Shown here: one piece after another, positions 1 through 8,357 of the stretch | Layout of the letters: every line of letters begins with the position of its first letter | Position numbering within the stretch: position 1 is the first letter of the stretch | Assembly (NCBI GenBank): GCA_963744345.1 | Contig: CAVUTD010000007.1 | Coordinates: 62,001-126,000 of the forward strand | DNA: 64,000 bases | Source of the DNA: DASTFP01 sp963744345 | GTDB lineage: Bacteria; Verrucomicrobiota; Verrucomicrobiia; Chthoniobacterales; Terrimicrobiaceae | Reading direction: 5' to 3' | The notes under the pieces: model-generated | What the model saw: only the letters and a program-made list of their open reading frames with translations | What the model was told of the DNA's origin: nothing | Databases searched by the model: none | Position numbers and translations under genes: made by a program

Positions 1-426
1 TTAATAGGCAATGGTTGAGAGTTGATGCTTTGGCGTGTAGGCATTGGCGCGCCGGGAGAGCCGCGGAGGTCGCATCAACGTGCCCGCAAGCGGAACCTGA
101 CTCACTGTCGAAATCATCACCTGCACCAAGGCCCGAATAACGCTTGGTCAGCCCGGTCGTCGGGTGCGCAATCGCAGTCCATGTCAGATCGTCCGCTTTC
201 AGAGCGCAGTTCTCACCCAAGTATTGAATGCCATCGTTAGGACTTCCAAGAGAGCAGTCCACCCGACGATGTCGGTGTATTTGAGCGCCTCCCCCGGAGA
301 GACGCGGAGAACTGAAGGGCGTTACGTTTTGGATTCATGCTTACGCATAACATGTATAATATCGCGTAAGTGACTGATATTTCTGATCGGATACCAAATC
401 TTCACTCGTCAAATCCAACGGCTCAA
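1..426. other. No confident gene (left edge)
   Basis: I see no recognisable gene here. On the minus strand one frame stays open from about position 330 to the left edge (roughly 110 codons). From about 262 downward it reads like plausible protein (GSPNDGIQYLGENC, then DDLTWTAIAHPTTG), but I recognise no family and no good start codon. It could be the tail or middle of a gene lying mostly outside the window, or chance. A second minus-strand frame (SPGEALKYTDIVGW) looks equally protein-like nearby, so a degraded gene is also possible. Confidence 0.3.
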
Positions 427-921
427 CTAATCCTGACCAATTTGCTGCACGACCGCCTGCACGATCTCCTGAGGCTCCCTTGAGGCGTCGATTACGAGGG
501 CGTTCTCCGGGGTTTCCAAGGCCTCGAATTGGCTGAGCAAGAGCGCGGGATTGAAGAAATGACTCTTCCTCTCTTTGAGCCTCTGCGAGATCAGATCGAA
601 ACTCCCCTGGAGATAGACGAATTTCACTTCGGGGTCGTTTCGTCCGAGGATATCGCGATATGCTGCCTTGAGCGCTGAGCAGGCGAGGACGTGGCCCGGT
701 CCGTCGCGGGTCCACTTTTCAATCGCCGTTCGGAGGTTGCGAAGCCAAGGCTGACGATCGGCATCGGTTAGCGGAAGGCCCTTCTTCATTTTTTGGACAT
801 TCGCGGCACTATGAAAGTCGTCAGCATCATTGAAGCCCCACCCCAACGTTGAGGCGAGCGCCTGCCCGATCGTCGTCTTTCCCGATCCAGATACACCCAT
901 GACAATAATCACCATCTCCAA
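427..921 (-). CDS. gntK: Gluconokinase
   Basis: Phosphorylates D-gluconate with ATP to 6-phosphogluconate, feeding the pentose phosphate or Entner-Doudoroff route; cytoplasmic. The P-loop GVSGSGKT is at residues 9-16, followed by the family's DADDFH segment and the HFFNPALLLSQF stretch typical of GntK-type kinases. Length (164 aa) is normal. The start is a TTG at 921 with an AGGTGA box 8 nt upstream; an ATG two codons inside (915) is the alternative. It is divergent from nadA across a ~590-bp spacer. No gluconate permease or regulator is adjacent, so it stands alone. Confidence 0.9.
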   Translation of the reverse strand: MEMVIIVMGVSGSGKTTIGQALASTLGWGFNDADDFHSAANVQKMKKGLPLTDADRQPWLRNLRTAIEKWTRDGPGHVLACSALKAAYRDILGRNDPEVKFVYLQGSFDLISQRLKERKSHFFNPALLLSQFEALETPENALVIDASREPQEIVQAVVQQIGQD

Positions 922-1071
922 TCAGAAATTCACCTACCATTGCCGAGGAGCACGCCGAATTACGACAGTTCTTTGAAGAAAGGATCGAACTCTCCTCGCC
1001 TCAAGGTTAACCCGGGCCAGAATACATCCTTTGCGCCATCGATGGAGTACGCGGCCCATTCGTTGTGTTAA

Positions 1072-1099
1072 TTTACATAGTTGATGGGACAATTATGAT
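1072..1099 (+). promoter_or_regulatory. Candidate sigma70-type promoter
   Basis: TTTACA (1072-1077) and TATGAT (1094-1099) are separated by 16 bp, a good match to a housekeeping promoter pointing toward nadA. It would give a leader of about 400 nt that includes the dispersed repeat at 1187-1291. No experimental or comparative support. Confidence 0.35.
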
Positions 1100-1186
1100 T
1101 ACCTACTCTGTGTCAGCCTGTTAAGGTTTTGATAAGATCGAATATTTTAGAAATTTTCCGAATTCTTGGCGGACGCCAGAGCATTG

Positions 1187-1291
1187 CGGGCAGCAAACGC
1201 GTCTGCGCGTGTGGTGATATGGCGTCTCGCCGAACAGAGTTTTGCGGCGGGACGCTCCGGCAGCTGCCGGACGGTAACGCGTGCTCTCCCT
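1187..1291 (+). repeat. Dispersed palindromic intergenic repeat, copy 1
   Basis: About 100 bp that match, in inverted orientation, the element at 4188-4290. Shared blocks include GGCGGGACGCTCCGGCA (1246-1262; complement at 4214-4230) and CGCGTGTGGTG (1206-1216; complement at 4259-4269), in the same order and spacing. The unit contains its own dyads, such as CCGGCAGCTGCCGG. It lies in the gntK-nadA spacer and does not read as protein. Confidence 0.75.
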
Positions 1292-1507
1292 GGAACCACG
1301 CAACGGCTTTGCAGTCCGTTATTGGGAAAACAAGTTCCGAGACATGCTCCAGAGCGCTGTCATCGCGAGTGTTCTGGTCGCGTGAAGGACAACTAAGAGA
1401 TGTCGCTGGACCGTGTTTTCCCGCCTGTAAAATGTCTACAATCATCCGTGGAGGCGTGATGGCGCGGATGCGACTTGAAGAAGCTTAATTATTTGGGAGA
1501 ATGCATC

Positions 1508-2446
1508 ATGAGTGCCGTCGCCACAGACATCGTCGAAGAGATTCTCGATTTAAAAGAGAGACGCAATGCTATCATTCTGGCCCACAATTATCAGGTGGGA
1601 CCAATCCAGGATCTGGCGGACTTCGTAGGCGACTCGCTGGGTCTAAGTTATAAAGCCTCCGAGACGGACGCGGAGGTTATCGCCTTCTGCGGCGTGCACT
1701 TCATGGGCGAGACAGCAAAGATCATCAACCCAAACAAGACGGTCGTGATCCCTGATGTGAATGCGGGTTGCTCCCTCTCGGAGTCCTGTCCCGCCGAAGA
1801 TCTTGCTGCATTTCTAGAAACGAACCGAGAGAAAAGCTACTATGTTATCGCCTATATTAACTGTAGCGCTGCAGTAAAAGCTTTAGCGGACGTTATTTGC
1901 ACAAGTGGAAATGCCGTAAAAATTGTCGAGAGCGCCCCGAGGGATGGGCCCATCCTTTTTGTGCCCGATCAGAATCTGGGTGCGTGGGTGATGGAGAAGA
2001 CCGGACGGAAAATGGATCTTTGGCAGGGCACTTGTTACGTTCATGTGGAGTTCACCCGCAACAGCATTGCCTCGATCCGAAAAGAATATCCGGGCGCAAA
2101 GGTGGTTGCTCACCCCGAATGCACTTATGCGGTTCGCATGCTCGCCGACGAAGTCTGTTCGACGGAGAAAATGGTAAGCTATTGCCGGCAAAGCCCTGCC
2201 CAATCGTTCATCATCGTCACGGAAAGTGGAATGCTTCACCGCCTTAAAAAGGAGGTGCCCGGAAAGATGTTCATTCCCGGCCCCACTGACCTGTGTGCGT
2301 GTAACGACTGCCGCTACATGAAATTGAATACACTGGAAAAGCTCCGTGATTGTCTCGATTACTTGGAGCCCGAGATCACGATTCCGGAAGCAATTCGTGT
2401 CAAAGCGGAACGTTCGGTTCGTCGCATGCTGGAAGTCGGCCGTTAA
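1508..2446 (+). CDS. nadA: Quinolinate synthase
   Basis: Condenses iminoaspartate with dihydroxyacetone phosphate to quinolinate in de novo NAD synthesis, using a [4Fe-4S] cluster. The three expected cluster cysteines are visible in conserved settings: NAGCSLSESC, HPECTYA and DLCACNDC. I chose ATG 1508 because GGGAGA ends 7 nt upstream; an in-frame TTG at 1475 would only add a poor N-terminal tail. The resulting 312 aa is normal for the family. nadB and nadC are not in the window, so this is not a nad operon. Confidence 0.95.
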   Translation: MSAVATDIVEEILDLKERRNAIILAHNYQVGPIQDLADFVGDSLGLSYKASETDAEVIAFCGVHFMGETAKIINPNKTVVIPDVNAGCSLSESCPAEDLAAFLETNREKSYYVIAYINCSAAVKALADVICTSGNAVKIVESAPRDGPILFVPDQNLGAWVMEKTGRKMDLWQGTCYVHVEFTRNSIASIRKEYPGAKVVAHPECTYAVRMLADEVCSTEKMVSYCRQSPAQSFIIVTESGMLHRLKKEVPGKMFIPGPTDLCACNDCRYMKLNTLEKLRDCLDYLEPEITIPEAIRVKAERSVRRMLEVGR

Positions 2447-2579
2447 CTTCCAAGCTGTGCAAGAAATGGTGACTTATTCTGCCGCAAACACTGGTACTCT
2501 CGGTTACTGTTCACTTCCAAGATGGGGAAAGCATTGATCCGCGGTTTGCGGCTTCCCGGTTTGTTGTACTTTTAAGCCT

Positions 2580-2969
2580 ATGCGCTACCTCGTTAAGGCA
2601 CGCTTAAGGCAGGGACGCGAGAAGCATCTTCTTAAGGCTGTCGCTGAACAGACCTTGGGGAGGGGGTCCATCGCCGGCGATGAATACCTCTATGATATGC
2701 AGCAAGCCCGCCTGCAAGAGGATGGAACGGCTGCCTGGGTGGAGGTGTGCTACTGCGCAACGCCTCTGCAGGAGGAACGCCCATACTGGGAGCAATACTT
2801 CGAGTTGGTTCAGGTAAAGGACGCCCACTCGCGACGCAATTGCCGGCACGAAAATGGCACGGAACCCTGGGCCTGCAGCGAATGCACCTGCACTCTACCT
2901 CTGGAGAAATATTTGAGTAAGAGAGGCAAGCCGTTCCTGGAGACACTATCAGAACAACATTCAAGCTAG
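2580..2969 (+). CDS. Conserved protein of unknown function with C-terminal Cys cluster
   Basis: A 129-aa soluble protein beginning MRYLVKARLRQGRE, which suggests a ferredoxin-like or dimeric alpha-beta N-terminal fold (inference). The second half carries a dense cysteine/histidine patch, NCRHENGTEPWACSECTC, that could bind metal. From memory, near-identical motifs (SIAGDEYL, EERPYWE, KDAHSRRNCRHENG) recur in a conserved family in cyanobacteria and other phyla, so the gene is real, but I know of no assigned function. It sits between nadA and the propeller gene, 35 bp before the latter. Confidence 0.75.
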   Translation: MRYLVKARLRQGREKHLLKAVAEQTLGRGSIAGDEYLYDMQQARLQEDGTAAWVEVCYCATPLQEERPYWEQYFELVQVKDAHSRRNCRHENGTEPWACSECTCTLPLEKYLSKRGKPFLETLSEQHSS

Positions 2970-3003
2970 GTCAGTAGTTTACAATATTTATTACTTCATC
3001 CTA

Positions 3004-4080
3004 GTGAATACGATTTTACTACTTGCTGGCACGAAGAAGGGGCTTTTTCTGTTTACCAGCAGCGACCGGATGAACTGGCGGTTGAGCGGACCATTTCAAG
3101 CGGGACGTGAAATCAACCACGCAGTTTACGATTCCCGGGCGGACTTCGTTTATGCGACGGCTAATGATTCGTGGTTTGGCTGCGAAGTGGTGCGCTCGGC
3201 CGATCTTGGGAAGACGTGGCAGACGGCAGAGCAGAACCCTGCTTTCATCGCGGACTCGGATCTTAAGCTTGAGCGCATCTGGCACATTGAGCCAGGAAGG
3301 TCGAACGAGCCGGGAGTATTGTATGCCGGCGTGGCGCCGGCAGCGCTTTTTCGCAGTGGCGATGCCGGAAGGACATGGTCCGAGGTATCAAGCTTGAGCG
3401 CGCATCCGACCAGAGACCGTTGGAATCCTGGCGCAGGGGGACTCTGCTTGCACTCTATTGTACTTGATGGCGAGAATCCCTTAAGAATGTTCGTGGGCAT
3501 TTCGGCGGTGGGAGTTTTTCGTTCAGACGATGGTGGAGAATCATGGCAGATGGCCAACAGAGGAACGCGCGCGGAATTTCTTCCCGAGAAGTATCCGGAA
3601 TTCGGACAATGCGTTCATAAGCTGCTTCTTGCCGATGGGAAACGCCCGCTTTTGTTTCAGCAGAACCATTGTGGCGTTTATCGCAGTGAAAACGCCGGCC
3701 AGGATTGGAAGGAAATAACTGCCGGGCTACCTTCGGACTTTGGCTTCCCCCTGGCGATTCATCCTCGGGAGCCCGAAACGATTTATGTATTGCCTCTCCA
3801 GGGAGCCGAATTTCGTTGTCCGCCGGGCGGGCAGCTCCGCGTTTTCCGCAGCAGGGACGGTGGCGGGTCATGGCAGGCGCTTACTGAGGGCCTTCCGCAG
3901 AAGCAAGCGTTCGCAGGGGTTTACCGGGAAGGAATGACCACAGACTGCCTAAATCCCGTCGGAATTTACTTTGGCACCAATACGGGAAAAATTTTCGTCT
4001 CCAGTGACGAAGGCGATTCCTGGCGAGTTCTTGCGGACAATCTGCCTCCGATATTTTCGATCGCAACCGCCCTTATCTGA
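3004..4080 (+). CDS. BNR/Asp-box beta-propeller protein (sialidase/sortilin-like fold)
   Basis: A 358-aa protein with six Asp-box motifs spread along its length (SADLGKTW, SGDAGRTW, SDDGGESW, SENAGQDW, SRDGGGSW, SSDEGDSW), the mark of a six- or seven-bladed propeller of the BNR/exo-alpha-sialidase-like superfamily. There is no convincing signal peptide, so the site of action is unclear. The Asp-box is structural and does not establish glycosidase activity; I would not call it a sialidase. The start is a GTG at 3004. Likely co-transcribed with the small gene just upstream. Confidence 0.8.
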   Translation: MNTILLLAGTKKGLFLFTSSDRMNWRLSGPFQAGREINHAVYDSRADFVYATANDSWFGCEVVRSADLGKTWQTAEQNPAFIADSDLKLERIWHIEPGRSNEPGVLYAGVAPAALFRSGDAGRTWSEVSSLSAHPTRDRWNPGAGGLCLHSIVLDGENPLRMFVGISAVGVFRSDDGGESWQMANRGTRAEFLPEKYPEFGQCVHKLLLADGKRPLLFQQNHCGVYRSENAGQDWKEITAGLPSDFGFPLAIHPREPETIYVLPLQGAEFRCPPGGQLRVFRSRDGGGSWQALTEGLPQKQAFAGVYREGMTTDCLNPVGIYFGTNTGKIFVSSDEGDSWRVLADNLPPIFSIATALI

Positions 4081-4187
4081 AGAAGCGTTTGGGTTCCCTC
4101 GTGTCATAGCATGACATTGGCACTTGCTGTAAATAGAGCGGTTCTCATAGGAAGTTTCCAAATGTTTGGCAGAGCCGAAGCGTCTGG

Positions 4188-4290
4188 TGAGCGCAGCGTC
4201 CCTGTCCGGCAGTTGCCGGAGCGTCCCGCCGGAAAACCTTGTTCAGCGAGACGCCGAACACCACACGCGGGGACGCGTGTGCTCCCCGGA
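4188..4290 (-). repeat. Dispersed palindromic intergenic repeat, copy 2
   Basis: Inverted counterpart of the element at 1187-1291. It contains the dyad CCGGCAGTTGCCGG (4206-4219) and a GC-rich stem around CACACGCG/CGCGTGTG (4262-4281). It lies in the spacer between the propeller gene and the TPR gene. Confidence 0.75.
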
Positions 4291-4340
4291 CCTTACCCAA
4301 TCGTAGCCTCTCAGAGCGCTCTTCGGAAGGATGGTGAGAG

Positions 4341-6032
4341 ATGCTCTCGAACAAACCGGATCAACCTTCTCAAACGATGAAAGCAACTACTCCGATTCGC
4401 AGTTTCTTTGCCACGCTGGCGATTGCCTTTACCGCTTTGCCATCGGACGGTGCTCAAGAACCACTCTTTGAAGGACTGGGTTCGTATAAGCGCAAGGTTA
4501 CAACCGACTCGCCCAAAGCCCGGCGCTATTTCAACCAAGGCGTGGCTTTTCTTCACGGCTTCAACCACGGCGCAGCCATTCGCTCATTTCGGGAAGCAGC
4601 CCGTCTTGATCCTGAATGCGCCATGGCACACTGGGGCATTGCAATCGCGAGCGGTCCGCATATCAATTACCCGTTCGTCCCGCCATCGGCGGCAGAGTTA
4701 GCCTGGAAGGAGCTTCAACTCGCCAGGAAGTACGCGCCTCAAGCTACGCCGATCGAACGCGATTTGATCGAAGCGCTCAGCGTACGGTACGCAAATCCGC
4801 AACCAGAGGACCGAAGCCCTTTAGATCGCGCTTATGCGGAGGCCATGCGCAAAGTGTGGCAGGCACACCCGAATGATCCCGAGGTCGGCGCGCTGTTCGC
4901 CGAAGCCATGATGGACCTGCGTCCTTGGGACCAATGGGCTCCTGATGGGCAACCGCAGCCCGGCACCGATGAAATCCTCGCCACACTTGATGCGGTCTTG
5001 AAGTTGAACGTTAATCATCCTTTAGCGAATCACCTCTACATCCATGCGGTCGAGGCCTCCCGAAACCCGGAGCGCGCCGATGGCCCGGCCAACCGCCTCC
5101 GCAAGTTGCAACCGGGCCTTGCTCACAATGTCCACATGCCCTCGCACATCGATATCCGTCGGGGACGCTGGCAACAAGCCCTTGATGGAAATCTCAAGGC
5201 CGTCGACGCCGATCGGCAGTACCGCAAAATCGTCGGGCCGCCCAAGGGCTTCCTCCCTGTCTATATTGCGCACAATCGACACATGCTCGCCTACGCCGCA
5301 ATGATGACTGGTCAGAGCCAACTCGCCATCAAGCACATCCGCGCAATGGTCGCAGAACTTCCCGACGGTTTCCTCAAAGAGTACGCGGGTGTGGCGGAGG
5401 GCTTCGCGGCAATGCCTCTGGAAGTCCTCGTGCGGTTCGGGAGGTGGGACGACATTCTCGCGGAGCCGGACAACTACACAGACTACATGCCATTTTCGCG
5501 AGCATTTCACCATGCGGCTCGCGCGATCGCTTACGCGGCGAAGGGCGATGTGGCTGCCGCCAGAAAGGAGCAAGCCGCTTATCTCGAGCGCGCCAAACTG
5601 GTGCCTAAGGATGAATATTTTGGCAACAACACCGCGGAAGCCATTCTGGGCGTCGTCACGCCTATGGTGGAGGGCGAGATCTTGATTCGTGAAGGAAGAC
5701 TGGATGAAGGATTTAAGGAATTGTACACAGCGGTACAGCAGGAGGATACGCTAAGGTACGATGAGCCGCCGGGTTGGCTTATCCCTGTGCGACACTCTCT
5801 CGGCGCCAGCCTGATGCAGGCCGGCCGCTTTGCCGAGGCAGAAGAGGTGTATCGCGCTGATCTTTCGCGCTCGCCGGAAAACGGTTGGGCGCTTTTCGGG
5901 CTCGCGCAAAGCCTGCGAAAGCAGGCAAAGAACGAGGAGGAAGCCGCCGCGGCCGAAGCGCGATTTCGCAAAGTGTGGGCCAAGGCCGACATGCAGATTA
6001 CAAGCTCCTGTCTCTGTCAGCCGGGAACTTGA
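4341..6032 (+). CDS. Secreted tetratricopeptide repeat protein
   Basis: A 563-aa protein. A hydrophobic signal-like segment follows MKATTPIRSFF and ends near the PSDGAQEP junction, so export is likely. Helical repeats begin with YFNQGVAFLHGFNHGAAIRSF and WGIAIASGP and continue to the C-terminus (FAEAEEVYRADL, WALFGLAQSLR), consistent with TPR-type solenoids. The C-terminal SCLCQPGT carries two cysteines. An AAGGA box lies 9 nt upstream of ATG 4341; the second ATG at 4377 would put the signal peptide right at the terminus and is a real alternative. Function unknown; probably a scaffold for envelope protein interactions. Confidence 0.8.
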   Translation: MLSNKPDQPSQTMKATTPIRSFFATLAIAFTALPSDGAQEPLFEGLGSYKRKVTTDSPKARRYFNQGVAFLHGFNHGAAIRSFREAARLDPECAMAHWGIAIASGPHINYPFVPPSAAELAWKELQLARKYAPQATPIERDLIEALSVRYANPQPEDRSPLDRAYAEAMRKVWQAHPNDPEVGALFAEAMMDLRPWDQWAPDGQPQPGTDEILATLDAVLKLNVNHPLANHLYIHAVEASRNPERADGPANRLRKLQPGLAHNVHMPSHIDIRRGRWQQALDGNLKAVDADRQYRKIVGPPKGFLPVYIAHNRHMLAYAAMMTGQSQLAIKHIRAMVAELPDGFLKEYAGVAEGFAAMPLEVLVRFGRWDDILAEPDNYTDYMPFSRAFHHAARAIAYAAKGDVAAARKEQAAYLERAKLVPKDEYFGNNTAEAILGVVTPMVEGEILIREGRLDEGFKELYTAVQQEDTLRYDEPPGWLIPVRHSLGASLMQAGRFAEAEEVYRADLSRSPENGWALFGLAQSLRKQAKNEEEAAAAEARFRKVWAKADMQITSSCLCQPGT

Positions 6033-6164
6033 GAAAAAAGCAGCCGCCGTTAATCGTGCGTATTCGCCGCGAATTCGGGATCCTTTCCAGCAGATTAGAA
6101 CCGGCTTACGACTGCTTCTCGGCTGCGCCGAACAACGAGCAATTATTCGATCAACTATCAACAA

Positions 6165-6668
6165 TCAACCATCATGGGTTAGCTCTACGGGATCAATCGA
6201 GCAGGTGAGCACTTTCTTCGGGATGGTACATTCGACTTTTGCGACTGTCGTGTGAATCACGACAAAGCCCGATCCTTTGACGGAATCCCCGAGAAAGAAA
6301 GCGCGCGATTTATCGACAATTTGCTGCCAGATCCGCTTCATGGCTTCCGCTTCGTGCAAATAGATTTCCGCGGTTCCCGTCAAGTTTACGATAAAACTCA
6401 GGTCCTCATTGGAAAACATCCAATGGACAAGCGGGTTGTTCTTGATTTGAGCGACTTTCCGGCTTGTCGCGGAGGTTAGCGTGTACAAGTCGGGGAAATC
6501 CTCAAACGACATCGTGGCCATCCATCGGGATTGAGGAGATCCGCTTTCATCGATGGTGCTCAGAATTCCGGCATTGCCTCCCTTTAGCAAACGGCGCGCG
6601 GTGCTGACGATCTCCGCACGATCCTTTGGATCGAGCGAGTTGAGGTCGGTCTGAGGAAAAATGTTCAT
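6165..6668 (-). CDS. Pyridoxamine 5'-phosphate oxidase-fold protein (general stress protein 26 type)
   Basis: A 167-aa flavin-binding split-barrel protein. The family pattern is clear: GNAGILSTIDESGSPQSRWM, then LYTLTSATSRKVAQIKNNP, then a NEDLSFIVNLTGTAEI strand region. Relatives bind FMN, F420 or haem, and most have no proven substrate, so the exact reaction cannot be given. Divergent from xseA across 300 bp. Confidence 0.85.
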   Translation of the reverse strand: MNIFPQTDLNSLDPKDRAEIVSTARRLLKGGNAGILSTIDESGSPQSRWMATMSFEDFPDLYTLTSATSRKVAQIKNNPLVHWMFSNEDLSFIVNLTGTAEIYLHEAEAMKRIWQQIVDKSRAFFLGDSVKGSGFVVIHTTVAKVECTIPKKVLTCSIDPVELTHDG

Positions 6669-6968
6669 GGCGTGGGAAAGGACGAAGTGCCTCTCTTCTG
6701 CTTAGCGGCCGATCTTCCTGCTGACAAGCTTTCACAATTCCCATGCGGCACTCATTCCTGCCAAAATGATTTGCTAGAGCGCGCGCAGGGACAACGCAGC
6801 TTGCTCCTGTGCGGTGAGATGGGAATGACTCCTGCAATGGATCGCAATTCTTGAAAAGATTGACGATACGAGCCTACGGGCTTTTCTGTTACCTAGCAGA
6901 AATGAATTCCACGTTGACAAGCGAGAGGGGTCAGCCAGCCTCTTCTGCGCTTTCGATTCCTGACCGGC
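6669..6968. other. Divergent intergenic spacer
   Basis: A 300-bp gap between the PNPOx-fold gene and xseA. I see no gene, no strong hairpin and no clear promoter pair. A TTGACA-like box (TTGACA at 6914-6919) faces xseA but lacks a convincing partner. Confidence 0.4.
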
Positions 6969-8348
6969 ATGCAGCTTGATCTCGATTTCCATCGGATGCC
7001 GGAGCTCTCTGAGCCGAAGATTCACTCCGTTACAGAGTTGACGAGGCGCATTCGAGAAACGATCGAGCGCGGAATTGGGGAGGTCTGGGTTCAAGGGGAA
7101 ATGTCCAATTATCGCCGCCAAACTTCCGGGCACCACTACTTCACCTTGAAGGATGATTCTTGCCAGCTGCCCTGTGTGCTTTTCAGCAGTACGGCAGCCT
7201 CTTTGCCTGCCGTGAAACTCGCCGATGGCCAGAAGGTGCAAATTTTTGGCGTAGTGTCCGTCTACGAACCACGGGGGCAATATCAACTGGTTGTGCGCCT
7301 GATCCAAGGGCGGGGACAAGGGTCATTGCAGGCGAAGTTCGAAGTTTTGAAACAGAAGCTTGCCGCTGAGGGTCTTTTTGATGCGAGGCGGAAGCGTCCG
7401 TTGCCGCGTTTCCCACGGCGAGTTGGCCTGGTCACTTCGCCGACGGGTGCGGCGATTCGCGACTTTCTCAAGGTGCTGCACCGCCGTGACCCGGGCATCG
7501 AGGTGCTTATCAATCCCGTGCGCGTTCAAGGTCGCGGGGCAAGCCTGGAGATTGCGTGGGCAATCCGCGATTTTGCTGAATGTTCGAAGATCGGGCTTCC
7601 AGATGTGGAGGTAATTATCCTGGCACGTGGCGGAGGAAGCATCGAAGACCTCTGGGAGTTCAACGAAGAAGTCGTGGCTCGCGCCATCGTCGCATCTCCG
7701 ATCCCGGTCTTGAGCGCAATCGGACATGAAGTCGATTTTACGATTGCAGATTTCGTCGCGGACCTGCGAGCGCCTACTCCGAGCGTGGCCGCGGAGATCC
7801 TCGCCGCAGAGAGGATTGAGGTGCTCACGCGGCTACGGCAGAGTTTTTCACGATTGCGGCGGGCGTGTTCCAACAGACTTCAACTGCTCACCGCCCGTCT
7901 TCACGCCCATCGGCGTTCGGTGCTTTTCCGCGAGCCTGCCCGAAAGGTGCTCGAACTCCTGCAAACGCTGGACCGCCGGGTAGAGGCATTGGGGCGGGCT
8001 CCGATGCTGCGCATGGATTATGAAAAAAATCGCCTCCATCGCCTCACGAGCCGCGTGCAGGCGCAAACGCCTCTACGAGCGATCGGTGAACGGCGACTCC
8101 GCGGCCAAATGTTGACTCAGTCAATTAGTGAAATTGTGGCGAGAGAGCTTGCTGGCCGGCGCGCTCGTTTGGAAAGAGCGGCAGGGGTTCTTCGCGCGCT
8201 CAACCCCGAGGCGATCCTCACGCGCGGATATACGATCACGATGAATTCTGCCGGGCATGTCCTGACTTCGGCACAGGGGATCAAGGCGGGGCTGGGTCTT
8301 CGCACGCGCTTCCAGGATGGTGAGGTCGAGTCGATTGTGAAACGTTGA
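6969..8348 (+). CDS. xseA: Exodeoxyribonuclease VII large subunit
   Basis: Catalytic subunit of ExoVII, which degrades single-stranded DNA from either end. The N-terminal OB-fold (VTELTRRIRETIERGIGEVW, then GHHYFTLKDD) is followed by the conserved catalytic core (RVGLVTSPTGAAIRDFL, IILARGGGSIEDLW, SAIGHEVDFTI) and a long arginine-rich helical C-terminus. Its 459 aa is normal. The small subunit xseB is not adjacent. ATG 6969 was used; M10 (6996) is a possible alternative. Confidence 0.95.
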   Translation: MQLDLDFHRMPELSEPKIHSVTELTRRIRETIERGIGEVWVQGEMSNYRRQTSGHHYFTLKDDSCQLPCVLFSSTAASLPAVKLADGQKVQIFGVVSVYEPRGQYQLVVRLIQGRGQGSLQAKFEVLKQKLAAEGLFDARRKRPLPRFPRRVGLVTSPTGAAIRDFLKVLHRRDPGIEVLINPVRVQGRGASLEIAWAIRDFAECSKIGLPDVEVIILARGGGSIEDLWEFNEEVVARAIVASPIPVLSAIGHEVDFTIADFVADLRAPTPSVAAEILAAERIEVLTRLRQSFSRLRRACSNRLQLLTARLHAHRRSVLFREPARKVLELLQTLDRRVEALGRAPMLRMDYEKNRLHRLTSRVQAQTPLRAIGERRLRGQMLTQSISEIVARELAGRRARLERAAGVLRALNPEAILTRGYTITMNSAGHVLTSAQGIKAGLGLRTRFQDGEVESIVKR

Positions 8349-8357
8349 CGGTCGTGC

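Noticed and set aside
1113..1488. Open frames on both strands in the gntK-nadA spacer
   Set aside because: They overlap the dispersed repeat and show no protein-like composition.
4102..4116. TGTCAT-AGC-ATGACA hairpin after the propeller gene as a terminator
   Set aside because: The stem is only 6 bp and no T-run follows.
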